A stretch of 45,584 nt of DNA from Mangrovicoccus algicola (GTDB lineage Bacteria; Pseudomonadota; Alphaproteobacteria; Rhodobacterales; Rhodobacteraceae). Of this stretch, positions 17,000 through 24,935 are shown one piece after another; the first letter of the stretch is position 1; every line of letters starts with the position of its first letter. The position numbers and the translations under genes are program-made. The stretch is from contig NZ_JACVXA010000040.1 in the NCBI RefSeq assembly GCF_014903745.1, forward strand, positions 1 to 45,584, in the 5' to 3' direction. The notes below the pieces were generated by a model that saw nothing but the letters and a program-made list of their open reading frames with translations, made no database searches and was not told where the DNA came from.

Positions 17000-17476
17000 C
17001 TGCTCCAAACCCGTATCCTTGCCTGCTGCTACCGGCAGCCTGACTGCTTCACTCTTGTTCGCACCGGCCCCCGGAGGGACAGGACGGCCGGTCCCGCGCG
17101 GGGCGCGGGCTGACGGCCGACCGACGGCCACACGGAAAGAGCCGGGCGCCTGAGCCCGGGACCTCTTTCCCGACATTTCATGGACATCCGTTCCGGCTGG
17201 CCTGGCAGGGCCGCTTGCCGGGGTCGGGCTGCACTGTTTCCGTGCCTGCCCGGACCAGCGATACGTTGGTCAAACCGAAGCTTTGCCCTTGCTTGCCTGT
17301 GCTTGGGCCGGCCCTTCGGTCGAACAGCGTATCCATGTCCCCCAATACGACGCGAGTCGCCCAGCAAATTTATCAACCTCGCCGGAGGAGGCGCAACAGA
17401 ACTTCGAAGTTGACAGGTTTTTAAGGAAATCCGAATCCGAACGGCGTCCGGCTTTGAAAATTCCTAATAAAACAAG
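17000..17476. promoter_or_regulatory. Long dnaA upstream region (possible promoter or origin elements)
   Basis: About 600 bases separate dnaA from rpsT. The part next to rpsT (17361-17476) is clearly AT-richer than its surroundings and includes the perfect 12-base palindrome AACTTCGAAGTT at 17400-17411, a TTTATCAACC at about 17370, and GTATCCATG near 17329. The last two are only distant matches to the DnaA box TTATCCACA. The rest is GC-rich leader of dnaA. I see no array of good DnaA boxes, so calling this oriC is not justified. Confidence 0.4.
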
Positions 17477-17510
17477 AACGCGGCAGACGATTCTCATCGT
17501 CAGCCGCGTT
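17461..17510 (-). terminator. Rho-independent terminator of rpsT
   Basis: On the minus strand the inverted repeat AACGCGGC/GCCGCGTT (17477-17484 and 17503-17510) encloses a second arm pair, GACGAT/ATCGTC, with a TCTC loop on the plus strand. Reading leftward it is followed by TTCTTGTTTT. It lies about 90 bases after the rpsT stop. Confidence 0.85.
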
Positions 17511-17598
17511 GGAATCCGGACGTCCCGGCCGGGCCGGTCACACGGAGCATCGTCCTGCAATCCGCCCCGTGCCCGGTAAGCGGGCAGGGCGGCGGGGA

Positions 17599-17862
17599 TC
17601 AGGCGATCGCCTTCACCCGTGCGGAGAGGCGCGACATTTTCCGGGCCGCGGTGTTCTTGTGCAGGATGCCTTTGCTGACGCCACGCATCAGTTCGGGCTG
17701 GGCGCTCTGCAGGGCAGTCGCGGCCGCGCTCTTGTCGCCGGAGGAGATGGCTTCCTCGACCTTGCGCAGGAAGGTGCGGATGCGCGACTTGCGGGCTTTG
17801 TTGACGGCGGTGCGGCGCTCGTTCTGGCGGGCGCGCTTCTTGGATTGTGGCGTGTTTGCCAT
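17599..17862 (-). CDS. rpsT: 30S ribosomal protein bS20
   Basis: Small basic protein that binds 16S rRNA. The 87 residues begin [17 protein letters not shown] and end SARVKAIA, the standard length and pattern. The start at 17862 is chosen because the conserved N-terminus begins there; five extra in-frame codons upstream do not match the family. It has its own promoter and terminator and sits directly upstream of dnaA, as is common in alphaproteobacteria. Confidence 0.97.
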   Translation of the reverse strand: MANTPQSKKRARQNERRTAVNKARKSRIRTFLRKVEEAISSGDKSAAATALQSAQPELMRGVSKGILHKNTAARKMSRLSARVKAIA

Positions 17863-17905
17863 GTGACAGCTTCCCAACGATTGCAGGGTGAATTTGTGAA
17901 GCGCG

Positions 17906-17934
17906 TCGTTAGACCCGACTCGGCTTCAAGTCAA
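17906..17934 (-). promoter_or_regulatory. Sigma-70-type promoter of rpsT
   Basis: On the minus strand TTGACT (17929-17934) and TAACGA (17906-17911) are separated by 17 bases, close to the housekeeping consensus. The predicted transcript starts about 35 bases before the rpsT ATG. A DnaA-box-like TGTGGACAA lies at 17940-17948, just upstream of the -35. Confidence 0.7.
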
Positions 17935-17957
17935 GCACCTGTGGACAAGTTCGCGTG

Positions 17958-18734
17958 CTATTTGTCCCGGAACTGGGCTTCGCGCTTCTCCAGATAGGCG
18001 GCCATGCCTTCCTTCTGGTCATTCGTGCCGAACATCGCGTGGAACATCCGGCGCTCGTAAAGCAGGCCCTCGCGCAGCGGCGTCTCGAAGGCGCGGTTGA
18101 CCGCCTCCTTCACCGCGCGGGTGCCGACCATGGATTTCTCGGCGATGCGCGAGGCGGCCGTGCGCGATTCCTCGGCCAGTTTCTTGGCGGGCACGACCCG
18201 GCTGACCAGGCCCGCGCGCTCGGCCTCCTCGGCGGACATGAACCGCCCCGTCAGCAGCATGTCCATCGCCTTGGCCTTGCCGATGGCCCGGACCAGCCGC
18301 TGGGTGCCGCCAAGCGCCGGGATGACGCCCAGATTGACATCGGGCAGGCCGAATTTCGCGGTATCCGCGGCGATCACCAGATCCGCCATCATCGCCAGTT
18401 CGCAGCCCGCGCCCACCGCATAGCCCGAGACCGCCGCCACGACCGGCTTGCGGCAGCGCACCAGCGGTTCGGCATCGGGGCCATAATAATTGCCGCAGAA
18501 CAGGTCGGCAAAGCTTGCCTCGGCCAGTTCCGACACATCCGCCCCGGCGCAGAACACCTTCTCGGACCCCGTCAGCATGATGCAGCGCGCCTTGTCGTTG
18601 CGTTCGGCGGCCTGCAGCGCGTCGGTCAGTTCCGCGACCATCAGCTTGTTCAGGGAGTTCTTCGCGTCCGGACGGTTCAGCCTGATCTGGGCGATGTGGT
18701 CGTCGACCTCTACGATCAGCGTCTCATAGGCCAT
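17958..18734 (-). CDS. Enoyl-CoA hydratase/isomerase (crotonase) family protein
   Basis: A 258-residue crotonase, close in pattern to the mitochondrial short-chain hydratase: RLNRPDAKNSLN, the oxyanion-hole segment FCAGADVSEL, AVGAGCELAM, GVIPALGGTQRL and the C-terminus AAYLEKREAQFRDK. Of the two catalytic glutamates of rat crotonase (144 and 164), the first is present in GCELAM, but the second is Asp in GLPDVNLG where hydratases have QPE. This may lower hydratase activity or point to a different reaction, such as isomerisation. The ATG at 18734 begins the conserved domain. It lies between mutM and rpsT on the same strand, 61 bases after mutM. Confidence 0.88.
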   Translation of the reverse strand: MAYETLIVEVDDHIAQIRLNRPDAKNSLNKLMVAELTDALQAAERNDKARCIMLTGSEKVFCAGADVSELAEASFADLFCGNYYGPDAEPLVRCRKPVVAAVSGYAVGAGCELAMMADLVIAADTAKFGLPDVNLGVIPALGGTQRLVRAIGKAKAMDMLLTGRFMSAEEAERAGLVSRVVPAKKLAEESRTAASRIAEKSMVGTRAVKEAVNRAFETPLREGLLYERRMFHAMFGTNDQKEGMAAYLEKREAQFRDK

Positions 18735-18795
18735 GTGGGATGCCCTGATTGTTCCAACAGCCCTCAGCCTTAACAGCCTCGGCCCGGCTTTCAAG

Positions 18796-19653
18796 CTATC
18801 TTTGGCATTGCGGACACAGGAAGGTGGAGCGCGAAGACTGGACGATTCGCGTCACGGTGCCGGGGCAGCCGTCGGTGGGGCAGGGCCTCCCTTCGCGATC
18901 ATAGACCCGGAATCCGTGCTGGAAATAGCCCAGATCGCCGGAAGCCTGCCGATAATCGCGCAAGGACGATCCGCCCGCGGCGATCGCCGCCTCCAGCACC
19001 TGCCGGATCGCGGCATGCAGCACCGCCAGCCGCGCGGCCGAAATCCGTCCTGCCGCGCGGCGCGGCGAGATGCCCGAACGGTGCAGCGCCTCGCAGACAT
19101 AGATGTTGCCCAGTCCCGCCACGATCCGCTGGTCCAGAAGCGCGGTCTTCACCGGGCTGGCCTTGCCGCGGAAGGCCTGCACCAGATGTGCGGCGCTGAA
19201 GCCGTTGCCCAGCGGTTCCGGCCCGATCCGCGCCAGCAGCGGATGTCCCGCCTCGGTCGCGAACAGGTCCATCGCGCCGAAGCGGCGGGGGTCGTTGAAG
19301 GTCACGCGCATGCCGTTGTCGAAATCCAGGACCACGTGGTCATGTTTCGCGGGCGCCGCATGGCCATGCACGTAAGTCCCTATCTGGACGGCGCTCTCAT
19401 CCTTCGTCACCAGCATGCGGCCGGACATGCCCAGATGGATCAGCAGCGTCTCGCCGCCGTCCAGATCGGCCAGCAGATATTTCGACCGCCGCCGCAGCGC
19501 CGCCACCCGGCGCCCGGTCAGGCGCTCGGCCATGCGGGCGGGGAAGGGCCAGCGCAGGTCGGGCCGGTTGACCTGCGCGCGGGAGATCACCGCATTCGTC
19601 ATCACCGGCTCCAGTCCGCGGCGGACGGTTTCGACCTCGGGCAGTTCGGGCAT
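18796..19653 (-). CDS. mutM: Formamidopyrimidine-DNA glycosylase MutM (Fpg)
   Basis: Removes 8-oxoguanine and other oxidised purines and nicks the DNA by beta/delta elimination. The start is fixed by chemistry: mature Fpg must begin PELPEVET, with Pro as nucleophile and Glu as acid, so the ATG at 19653 is correct and not the one seven codons earlier. The 285 residues include the helix-two-turn-helix and the C-terminal zinc finger with paired cysteines (CPTDGC and CPQCQR). It is divergent from ubiE, a common arrangement in this group. Confidence 0.96.
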   Translation of the reverse strand: MPELPEVETVRRGLEPVMTNAVISRAQVNRPDLRWPFPARMAERLTGRRVAALRRRSKYLLADLDGGETLLIHLGMSGRMLVTKDESAVQIGTYVHGHAAPAKHDHVVLDFDNGMRVTFNDPRRFGAMDLFATEAGHPLLARIGPEPLGNGFSAAHLVQAFRGKASPVKTALLDQRIVAGLGNIYVCEALHRSGISPRRAAGRISAARLAVLHAAIRQVLEAAIAAGGSSLRDYRQASGDLGYFQHGFRVYDREGRPCPTDGCPGTVTRIVQSSRSTFLCPQCQR

Positions 19654-19706
19654 GGCGTCCTCCGGCTTGTTCACGCCGTGCCGCGGGAGCGTGATCCGCT
19701 ATCGCG

Positions 19707-19734
19707 TTGCTCCTTCGGCGGGGCGTCCTATAAG
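19707..19734 (+). promoter_or_regulatory. Sigma-70-type promoter of ubiE-ubiB
   Basis: TTGCTC (19707-19712) and TATAAG (19729-19734) are separated by 16 bases, 32 bases upstream of the ubiE ATG in the mutM-ubiE divergent spacer. Confidence 0.6.
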
Positions 19735-19765
19735 GAAGGGTGAAACGACCGAGGCGGCAATACCC

Positions 19766-20518
19766 ATGAGTGACGCGGACAGCAAGACCACCCATTTCGG
19801 CGCCAGGACCGTGCGCGAGGAGGAAAAGGCCGGGCTGGTCCACGGCGTCTTTTCCTCGGTGGCGAACCGGTATGACGTGATGAATGACGTCATGTCGATG
19901 GGCATCCACCGGCTGTGGAAGGATGCGATGATGGACTGGCTGGCGCCCCGGGACGGGATGCGGTCGCTGGACGTGGCCGGGGGCACCGGCGACATCGCCT
20001 TCCGCATCCTCAAGCGCGCCCCCGGCGCAAGCGTCACGGTGCTGGACCTGACCGAGGACATGCTGATCGAGGGGCAGCGCCGGGCCGAGGCGGAGAGCTT
20101 TGCCGACCGGCTGGACTGGGTCGTGGGCGACGCCATGGCGCTCCCGTTCGAGGCGAACAGCTTCGACACCTACACGATCAGCTTCGGCATCCGCAACGTC
20201 ACCCGCGTGCAGGACGCGCTGGACGAGGCGTATCGCGTGCTGAAGCCCGGCGGGCGGCTTGTGGTGCTGGAATTCTCGCAGCTGCCCTCGCGGCCCCTGC
20301 AGAAGGCCTATGACCTGTATTCCTTCAACGTGATCCCCCGCATGGGGCAGGCGATCGCCAATGACCGCGACAGCTATCAGTACCTGGTGGAATCGATCCG
20401 CAACTTCCCCGACCAGGACAGCTTTGCCGGGATGATCCGGCAGGCCGGGTTCGGACAGGTGAAGTACCGCAACCTCTCCATGGGCATCGCCGCGCTGCAT
20501 TCGGGCTGGAAGATCTGA
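19766..20518 (+). CDS. ubiE: Ubiquinone biosynthesis C-methyltransferase UbiE
   Basis: S-adenosylmethionine-dependent methylation of the benzoquinol ring in ubiquinone synthesis. The 250 residues carry the N-terminal [20 protein letters not shown], the SAM-binding [12 protein letters not shown] and the UbiE signature [14 protein letters not shown]. It ends SGWKI, in the family pattern. The stop is one base before the ubiB start, so the two genes form an operon. Confidence 0.96.
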   Translation: MSDADSKTTHFGARTVREEEKAGLVHGVFSSVANRYDVMNDVMSMGIHRLWKDAMMDWLAPRDGMRSLDVAGGTGDIAFRILKRAPGASVTVLDLTEDMLIEGQRRAEAESFADRLDWVVGDAMALPFEANSFDTYTISFGIRNVTRVQDALDEAYRVLKPGGRLVVLEFSQLPSRPLQKAYDLYSFNVIPRMGQAIANDRDSYQYLVESIRNFPDQDSFAGMIRQAGFGQVKYRNLSMGIAALHSGWKI

Positions 20519-20519
20519 C

Positions 20520-22049
20520 ATGCGCGGACCCCACAACATCTGGCGGCTTGTCCGGACGGGCGCGACCTTCGAACGGACCGGCGCGATGAAGCTGGTGCTC
20601 GACGCGATGGATGCGCCGAAGCCCCTGCGCATCGCCGCGCGGGTCCTCGGCTGGCCGTTCAAGTGGCTGGGGATCGAGGGCGATCCCGCGATGCCCCCCG
20701 CGACCCGGGCCCTGACCGCGCTGGGGCCGGCCTATATCAAGTTCGGCCAGGTGCTCTCGACCCGGCCCGACGTGGTCGGCGATGACCTGGCGCGCCAGCT
20801 CAGGGTGCTGCAGGACCGGCTGCCGCCCTTCTCGCTGGCCGAGGCGCGGGCGCAGATCGAACGCGAGCTGGGCCGCCCGGTGCCGGAGATCTATTCCGAA
20901 CTCAGCGAACCGATCGCCGCCGCCTCCATCGCGCAGGTCCACCAGGCGCGGCTGGCCGGGACCGGCGAGAAGGTCGCGGTCAAGGTCCTGCGGCCGGGCA
21001 TCGAGAAAGCGTTCCGCAAGGATGTGGACGCCTTCTATCTGGCGGCGCGGCTGGTGGAGCTGCTGTCGCCCTCCTCGCGGCGGCTGCGTCCGATGGAGGT
21101 GATCCGCCATTTCGACGGGGTGGTCCGGGGCGAGCTGGACCTGCGGCTGGAATCCTCGGCCGCCGCCGAATACGCGGCGACCACTGCCAAGGACGAGGGG
21201 TTCCGCGTGCCGGCCGTGCACTGGGCCTGGTCCTCGCGCCGCGTGATGACGCTGGAATGGGCCAACGGCATCGGCGCCAGCGATCTGGAGGCGCTGGATG
21301 CCGCCGGGGTGGACCGCAAGGCGGCGGGCGAACGCGTGCTGCAGATGTTCCTGAACCATGCGCTGCGCGACGGCTACTTCCATGCCGACATGCATCAGGG
21401 CAACCTGAAGATCACCGCCGCGGGCGAGATCGTGGCGATGGATTTCGGCATCATGGGCCGGATCGACGAATATACCCGCCGCGTCTATGCCGAGATCCTC
21501 TTCGGCTTCATCCGCAAGGATTACCGCCGCGTGGCGGAGGTGCATTTCGAGGCGGGCTATGTCCCGGCCGATCAGGATATCGACGAATTCGCCCGGGCGC
21601 TCAGGGTCATCGGCGAACCCATCTTCGGCATGGAGGCCTCCAAGATCTCCATGGCGCGGCTCTTGGCCTATCTGTTCGAGGTGACCGAACGCTTCGGCAT
21701 GCAGACCCGCACCGAGCTGATCCTGCTGCAGCGCACCATGGTCGTCGTCGAGGGCGTGGCGCGGTCTCTGAATCCGCATATCAACATCTGGGATGTCGCC
21801 CGGCCGGTGGTGGAAACCTACATCGCCAAGAACGTGGGCGTGCATGCGCTGGCCCGCGACCTGGCCATGACCGCGCGGGTCGTCGCGCGCCTGGGCCCGC
21901 GCCTGCCCAAGCTGGCCGAGGCGGCGCTGGTTGCCCAGTCCCAGCCGCCCGAGCCGGGCTTGCGGTCGATGTCGGGCCTGCTGTGGTTCCTCGCCGGGGG
22001 CGGCACCGCAGCGCTGTGCATCGCCATCGGCATGCTCATCGCCTCCTAG
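20520..22049 (+). CDS. ubiB: Ubiquinone biosynthesis atypical kinase UbiB
   Basis: Membrane-anchored ADCK/ABC1-family protein with ATPase activity needed for ubiquinone synthesis. The 509 residues contain the family-specific YIKFGQVLSTRPD (the KxGQ element), the alanine-rich loop AAASIAQVH, the kinase lysine in VAVKVLRPG, the catalytic-loop FHADMHQGN and the metal-binding DFGIMGRI, followed by two C-terminal membrane helices ending CIAIGMLIAS. It is translated directly after ubiE. Confidence 0.96.
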   Translation: MRGPHNIWRLVRTGATFERTGAMKLVLDAMDAPKPLRIAARVLGWPFKWLGIEGDPAMPPATRALTALGPAYIKFGQVLSTRPDVVGDDLARQLRVLQDRLPPFSLAEARAQIERELGRPVPEIYSELSEPIAAASIAQVHQARLAGTGEKVAVKVLRPGIEKAFRKDVDAFYLAARLVELLSPSSRRLRPMEVIRHFDGVVRGELDLRLESSAAAEYAATTAKDEGFRVPAVHWAWSSRRVMTLEWANGIGASDLEALDAAGVDRKAAGERVLQMFLNHALRDGYFHADMHQGNLKITAAGEIVAMDFGIMGRIDEYTRRVYAEILFGFIRKDYRRVAEVHFEAGYVPADQDIDEFARALRVIGEPIFGMEASKISMARLLAYLFEVTERFGMQTRTELILLQRTMVVVEGVARSLNPHINIWDVARPVVETYIAKNVGVHALARDLAMTARVVARLGPRLPKLAEAALVAQSQPPEPGLRSMSGLLWFLAGGGTAALCIAIGMLIAS

Positions 22050-22059
22050 CGGAGCCCGA

Positions 22060-22077
22060 GCGGCGGAGTTCCGCCGC
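22060..22077 (+). terminator. Hairpin after ubiB
   Basis: GCGGCGG/CCGCCGC form a seven-base-pair stem with a four-base loop 11 bases after the ubiB stop. There is no T-run, so it is at best a weak or Rho-assisted terminator. Confidence 0.4.
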
Positions 22078-22151
22078 AGGTGGTGCGCCGGATGGCGCCG
22101 GCATGGACCTTTTCCTTCCGTTGAGGGTTCATCGGGGAAAGGAGTTCAGAG

Positions 22152-22556
22152 ATGATGAAGACCACGATGATCGCGGCCCTGTGCCTGTCGATGATCTCCG
22201 TCCCGGTCCTGGCCGACAAGGGCGGTAGTGGCCGGAACTGGCGCGACCATGGCGGCGACCGTCACGAGGCCCGCCGCGGGGAGGGCCGCGACGGGCGCCT
22301 CGAACTGGCGGGCAATCCCGGCAGGGGCAATAACGGCAAGGGCGTGCCCCCGGGGCTGGACAAGAAACCCGGCAACATGCCGCCCGGCCAGTACAAGAAG
22401 ATCCATGGCGACCGGATCGACTGGCGCGACTACCGGCTGCCTCGGCCGCCGGAGGGCCAGATCTATGTCCGTCAGGGCGACCAGCTGTATCGGGTCATGC
22501 GCGACACGATGATCGTCGCGGCCGCGCTGGGGGTGGTCTCGCAATACCTGCGCTGA
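22152..22556 (+). CDS. RcnB-family-like periplasmic protein
   Basis: The 134-residue protein has a cleavable signal peptide (MMKTTMIAALCLSMISVPVLA). A Gly/Arg/His/Asp-rich segment and the block PPGLDKKPGNMPPGQYKK follow, then an RcnB-like C-terminal region with YRLPRPPEGQIYVRQGDQLY and a final hydrophobic stretch. RcnB in E. coli affects nickel and cobalt homeostasis; most relatives are uncharacterised. AAGGAG at good spacing supports the first of two adjacent ATGs. It is convergent with the small gene at 22560, the stops being only three bases apart. Confidence 0.75.
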   Translation: MMKTTMIAALCLSMISVPVLADKGGSGRNWRDHGGDRHEARRGEGRDGRLELAGNPGRGNNGKGVPPGLDKKPGNMPPGQYKKIHGDRIDWRDYRLPRPPEGQIYVRQGDQLYRVMRDTMIVAAALGVVSQYLR

Positions 22557-22559
22557 TCA

Positions 22560-22787
22560 CTATTTCCGCCGCTTCGGGGCGGATCCCTTTCCCGAGGCCC
22601 AGGGCATCCACATCTCCATCCACGCCTCGGTTCCGGTATTCACCGCCTCGGTCCACTGGGCCTGCCAGGTCCTCATCATCGCCTTCTGCTGGCGCGTGAC
22701 CTCGGCGGACCATTCGGCCCGGGCGGCGTTGGAGGCCCTGTGATATTCGCTGAGCCAGGCGCTCATGAAGGGGTTCTTCTTGACCAT
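22560..22787 (-). CDS. Small amphipathic protein of unknown function
   Basis: I do not recognise this 75-residue protein. It is rich in Trp, Met and Ala, has a predicted helical character (SEYHRASNAARAEWSAEV and similar), no membrane segment, and a basic C-terminus, KGSAPKRRK. The pattern is loosely phasin-like. GGAG seven bases before the ATG at 22787 supports this start over one 13 codons upstream. It is convergent with the RcnB-like gene and lies 75 bases upstream of nothing on its own strand, so it is monocistronic. Confidence 0.6.
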   Translation of the reverse strand: MVKKNPFMSAWLSEYHRASNAARAEWSAEVTRQQKAMMRTWQAQWTEAVNTGTEAWMEMWMPWASGKGSAPKRRK

Positions 22788-22862
22788 GACCGTCTCCGGA
22801 ACGAAGTGAACGGTCCATCCTAGCACGGATCGCCCCGCCGGGGCGACCGCCGGCGCGCCATC

Positions 22863-23789
22863 TCAGTAACCGGCGGCGCGGTCGACGCGGTAAAGCAGCG
22901 GCGCGCCCGCCTCGGCGCGGCGGATATTGGCCGCGATCACCCGCGATGCGGTCTCGGGCCGGGTCTCGGCGGCGATATGCGGCGTGACGGTGACCCGGGG
23001 ATGCTGCCAGAACGGATGATCGGCGGGCAGGGGCTCGGTGCGGAACGTGTCTAGGGTGGCATGGCCCAGATGGCCGTCATCCAGCGCCGCCAGCAAGGCG
23101 GCCTCGTCGATCAGCGCCCCGCGACCCGGATTGATCACCACCGCGCCGGGGGGCAGGGCGGCGATGCTCTGCGGGTTCAGGATGTCCTCGGTCTCGGGCG
23201 TGCGCGGCAGCAACAGCACCAGGATCTCGGCCCGCTCCAGCGCCTGCTGCAGCCCCTCCTGCCCGGAGAGGCAGGTGATGCCCGCGATCCGCCGGGGGCG
23301 GCGGCTCCAGCCCGCCACGTCGAAGCGCAGCGCCGCCAGGGCGGTCGCGCAAGCGCTGCCCAGCTCTCCGAGGCCCAGCACCGTCACCCGGCGGTCGCGC
23401 GCCAGCGGCGGCACGGCCTTCTCCCAGCGCGTGGCGCCGATGAATCCGTCGATCCCCAGGTGATGGCGCAGCACATGGCCGGTGACATATTCCACCATAC
23501 CCTCGGTCAGGCTGTCATCCACCATCCGCGCCAGGGGCTGGGTCAGGGTCGGATTGCCGGTGATCGTCTCCACCCCCGCCCAGAGGCTGAGCACCGCGCG
23601 GGCGCGGGTGAAGGGGGTGAAGTCGCTGACCGTGCCGGGCAGGAAGACCAGGTAATCCACCGCTGCCGGATCGGGACAGTCCGGCGAGACCCGCGCCGCG
23701 ATTCCCTCGGCCGCCAGGGCGTCGCGCAGCGGGGTTTCGTAGCGCGCCCAGTCCTCGGGGCCGCCGGTGAAGAACACGTTGGGGGTCAT
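22863..23789 (-). CDS. ghrA: Glyoxylate/hydroxypyruvate reductase A-like 2-hydroxyacid dehydrogenase
   Basis: NAD(P)H-dependent reductase of the D-2-hydroxyacid dehydrogenase family, of the GhrA type that reduces glyoxylate and hydroxypyruvate. The 308 residues show WAGVETI, the dinucleotide-binding VTVLGLGELGSACA, the catalytic Arg in NPGRGALIDE, the acid in LDTFRTEPLP and the His in TPHIAAETRP. The length fits GhrA (about 310). It starts six bases after the rodA stop on the same strand, so it is probably the last gene of the cell-shape operon, although no functional link is evident. Confidence 0.88.
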   Translation of the reverse strand: MTPNVFFTGGPEDWARYETPLRDALAAEGIAARVSPDCPDPAAVDYLVFLPGTVSDFTPFTRARAVLSLWAGVETITGNPTLTQPLARMVDDSLTEGMVEYVTGHVLRHHLGIDGFIGATRWEKAVPPLARDRRVTVLGLGELGSACATALAALRFDVAGWSRRPRRIAGITCLSGQEGLQQALERAEILVLLLPRTPETEDILNPQSIAALPPGAVVINPGRGALIDEAALLAALDDGHLGHATLDTFRTEPLPADHPFWQHPRVTVTPHIAAETRPETASRVIAANIRRAEAGAPLLYRVDRAAGY

Positions 23790-23795
23790 TGCAGG

Positions 23796-24935
23796 TTACC
23801 TCGGTCGGTGGACATGGGCGCTCTGGACGAGGCCGAAGGCGGCCAGGATCACCATCATCGCCGAGCCGCCATAGCTGACCAGCGGCAGGGGCACGCCCAC
23901 CACCGGCGCCATGCCCATCACCATCGCCATGTTGACGGAGAAGAACAGGAAGAAGGCCGAGGCGATGCCCAGGATCAGCAGCGAGGAGAACCGGTCGCGA
24001 TTGGCCATGGCCGAGACGTAGCAGAAGACCAGCACCAGCGCGTAGAGCCCCAGCAGGGAGGAGGCCCCGACGAAGCCGAATTCCTCGGCCAGGGTGGTGA
24101 AGATGAAATCGGTGTGCTTCTCGGGCAGGAAGTTCAGCCGCGACTGCGTCCCCTGCATGAAGCCCCGCCCGGTCCAGCCGCCCGATCCCAGCGCGATGGT
24201 CGCCTGGGTGATGTGATAGCCCGCGCCCAGCGGGTCGCTGGTCGGGTCCAGGAAGGTGTCGATGCGGCGGAACTGGTAGTCGCGGATCAGCTGCCAGTCG
24301 GTCCCGCGCGAGGCCATGACCGCCCAGACCAGCGAGACGCCCGAGGCGATGACCGCCAGGAAATAGCCCCAGTGCACGCCGGCGAACCACATGATGAACC
24401 CGCCCCCCGCCAGCAGCAGGATGGCGGTGCCCAGGTCGGGCTGCTTCAGCACCAGCGCGGTGGGCACGAGGATCAGCAGGATCGGCGGCAGCATCCACAA
24501 GGGGCGGCTGACCTTGTCGATGTCGAGCCAGTCGTAATAGGCCGCCAGAACCATGATCAGCGCGATCTTCATCAGCTCCGAGGGCTGAAGCTGGAAGAAC
24601 CCCAGGTCGATCCAGCGCTGCGCGCCCATGCCGATCTCGCCCATGATCTCCACCGCGATCAGCAGCAGGAGCGCGACCGCGTAGGCGACGAAGGAGATGT
24701 TGCGCCAGAACCAGATCGGCACCATCGCGACGAACAGCATCACCACCATTCCCGCGGCGAAACGTTCCATCTGCGGCTCCATCCACGGCCGCGGCGATCC
24801 GCCGGCCACGGAATAGAGCATCAGGAACCCGACCGAGCAGATCGCGCTGAGCAGGAAGACCAGCGGCCAGTTCAGGTACAGCACCTTGCGCAGGCCCGAG
24901 GGCACCGTCCTGACCGCGTATTCGAGATAGCTCAT
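23796..24935 (-). CDS. rodA: Peptidoglycan glycosyltransferase RodA (MrdB)
   Basis: SEDS-family membrane polymerase of the elongasome, partner of PBP2. The 379 residues have about ten membrane helices and the SEDS signature GSGGWTGRGFMQGTQSRLNF followed by LPEKHTDFIF. Its ATG overlaps the mrdA stop as ATGA (24932-24935), so the two are translationally coupled, matching their one-to-one complex. Confidence 0.96.
   Translation of the reverse strand: MSYLEYAVRTVPSGLRKVLYLNWPLVFLLSAICSVGFLMLYSVAGGSPRPWMEPQMERFAAGMVVMLFVAMVPIWFWRNISFVAYAVALLLLIAVEIMGEIGMGAQRWIDLGFFQLQPSELMKIALIMVLAAYYDWLDIDKVSRPLWMLPPILLILVPTALVLKQPDLGTAILLLAGGGFIMWFAGVHWGYFLAVIASGVSLVWAVMASRGTDWQLIRDYQFRRIDTFLDPTSDPLGAGYHITQATIALGSGGWTGRGFMQGTQSRLNFLPEKHTDFIFTTLAEEFGFVGASSLLGLYALVLVFCYVSAMANRDRFSSLLILGIASAFFLFFSVNMAMVMGMAPVVGVPLPLVSYGGSAMMVILAAFGLVQSAHVHRPR

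Noticed and set aside
17000-17176. An N-terminal extension of dnaA by 59 codons
   Set aside because: The added sequence is low-complexity and the conserved DnaA domain I begins at the ATG at 16999.
17000-17600. oriC between rpsT and dnaA
   Set aside because: Only distant DnaA-box matches are present and there is no cluster. Alphaproteobacterial origins are often not beside dnaA, so the call is not supported.
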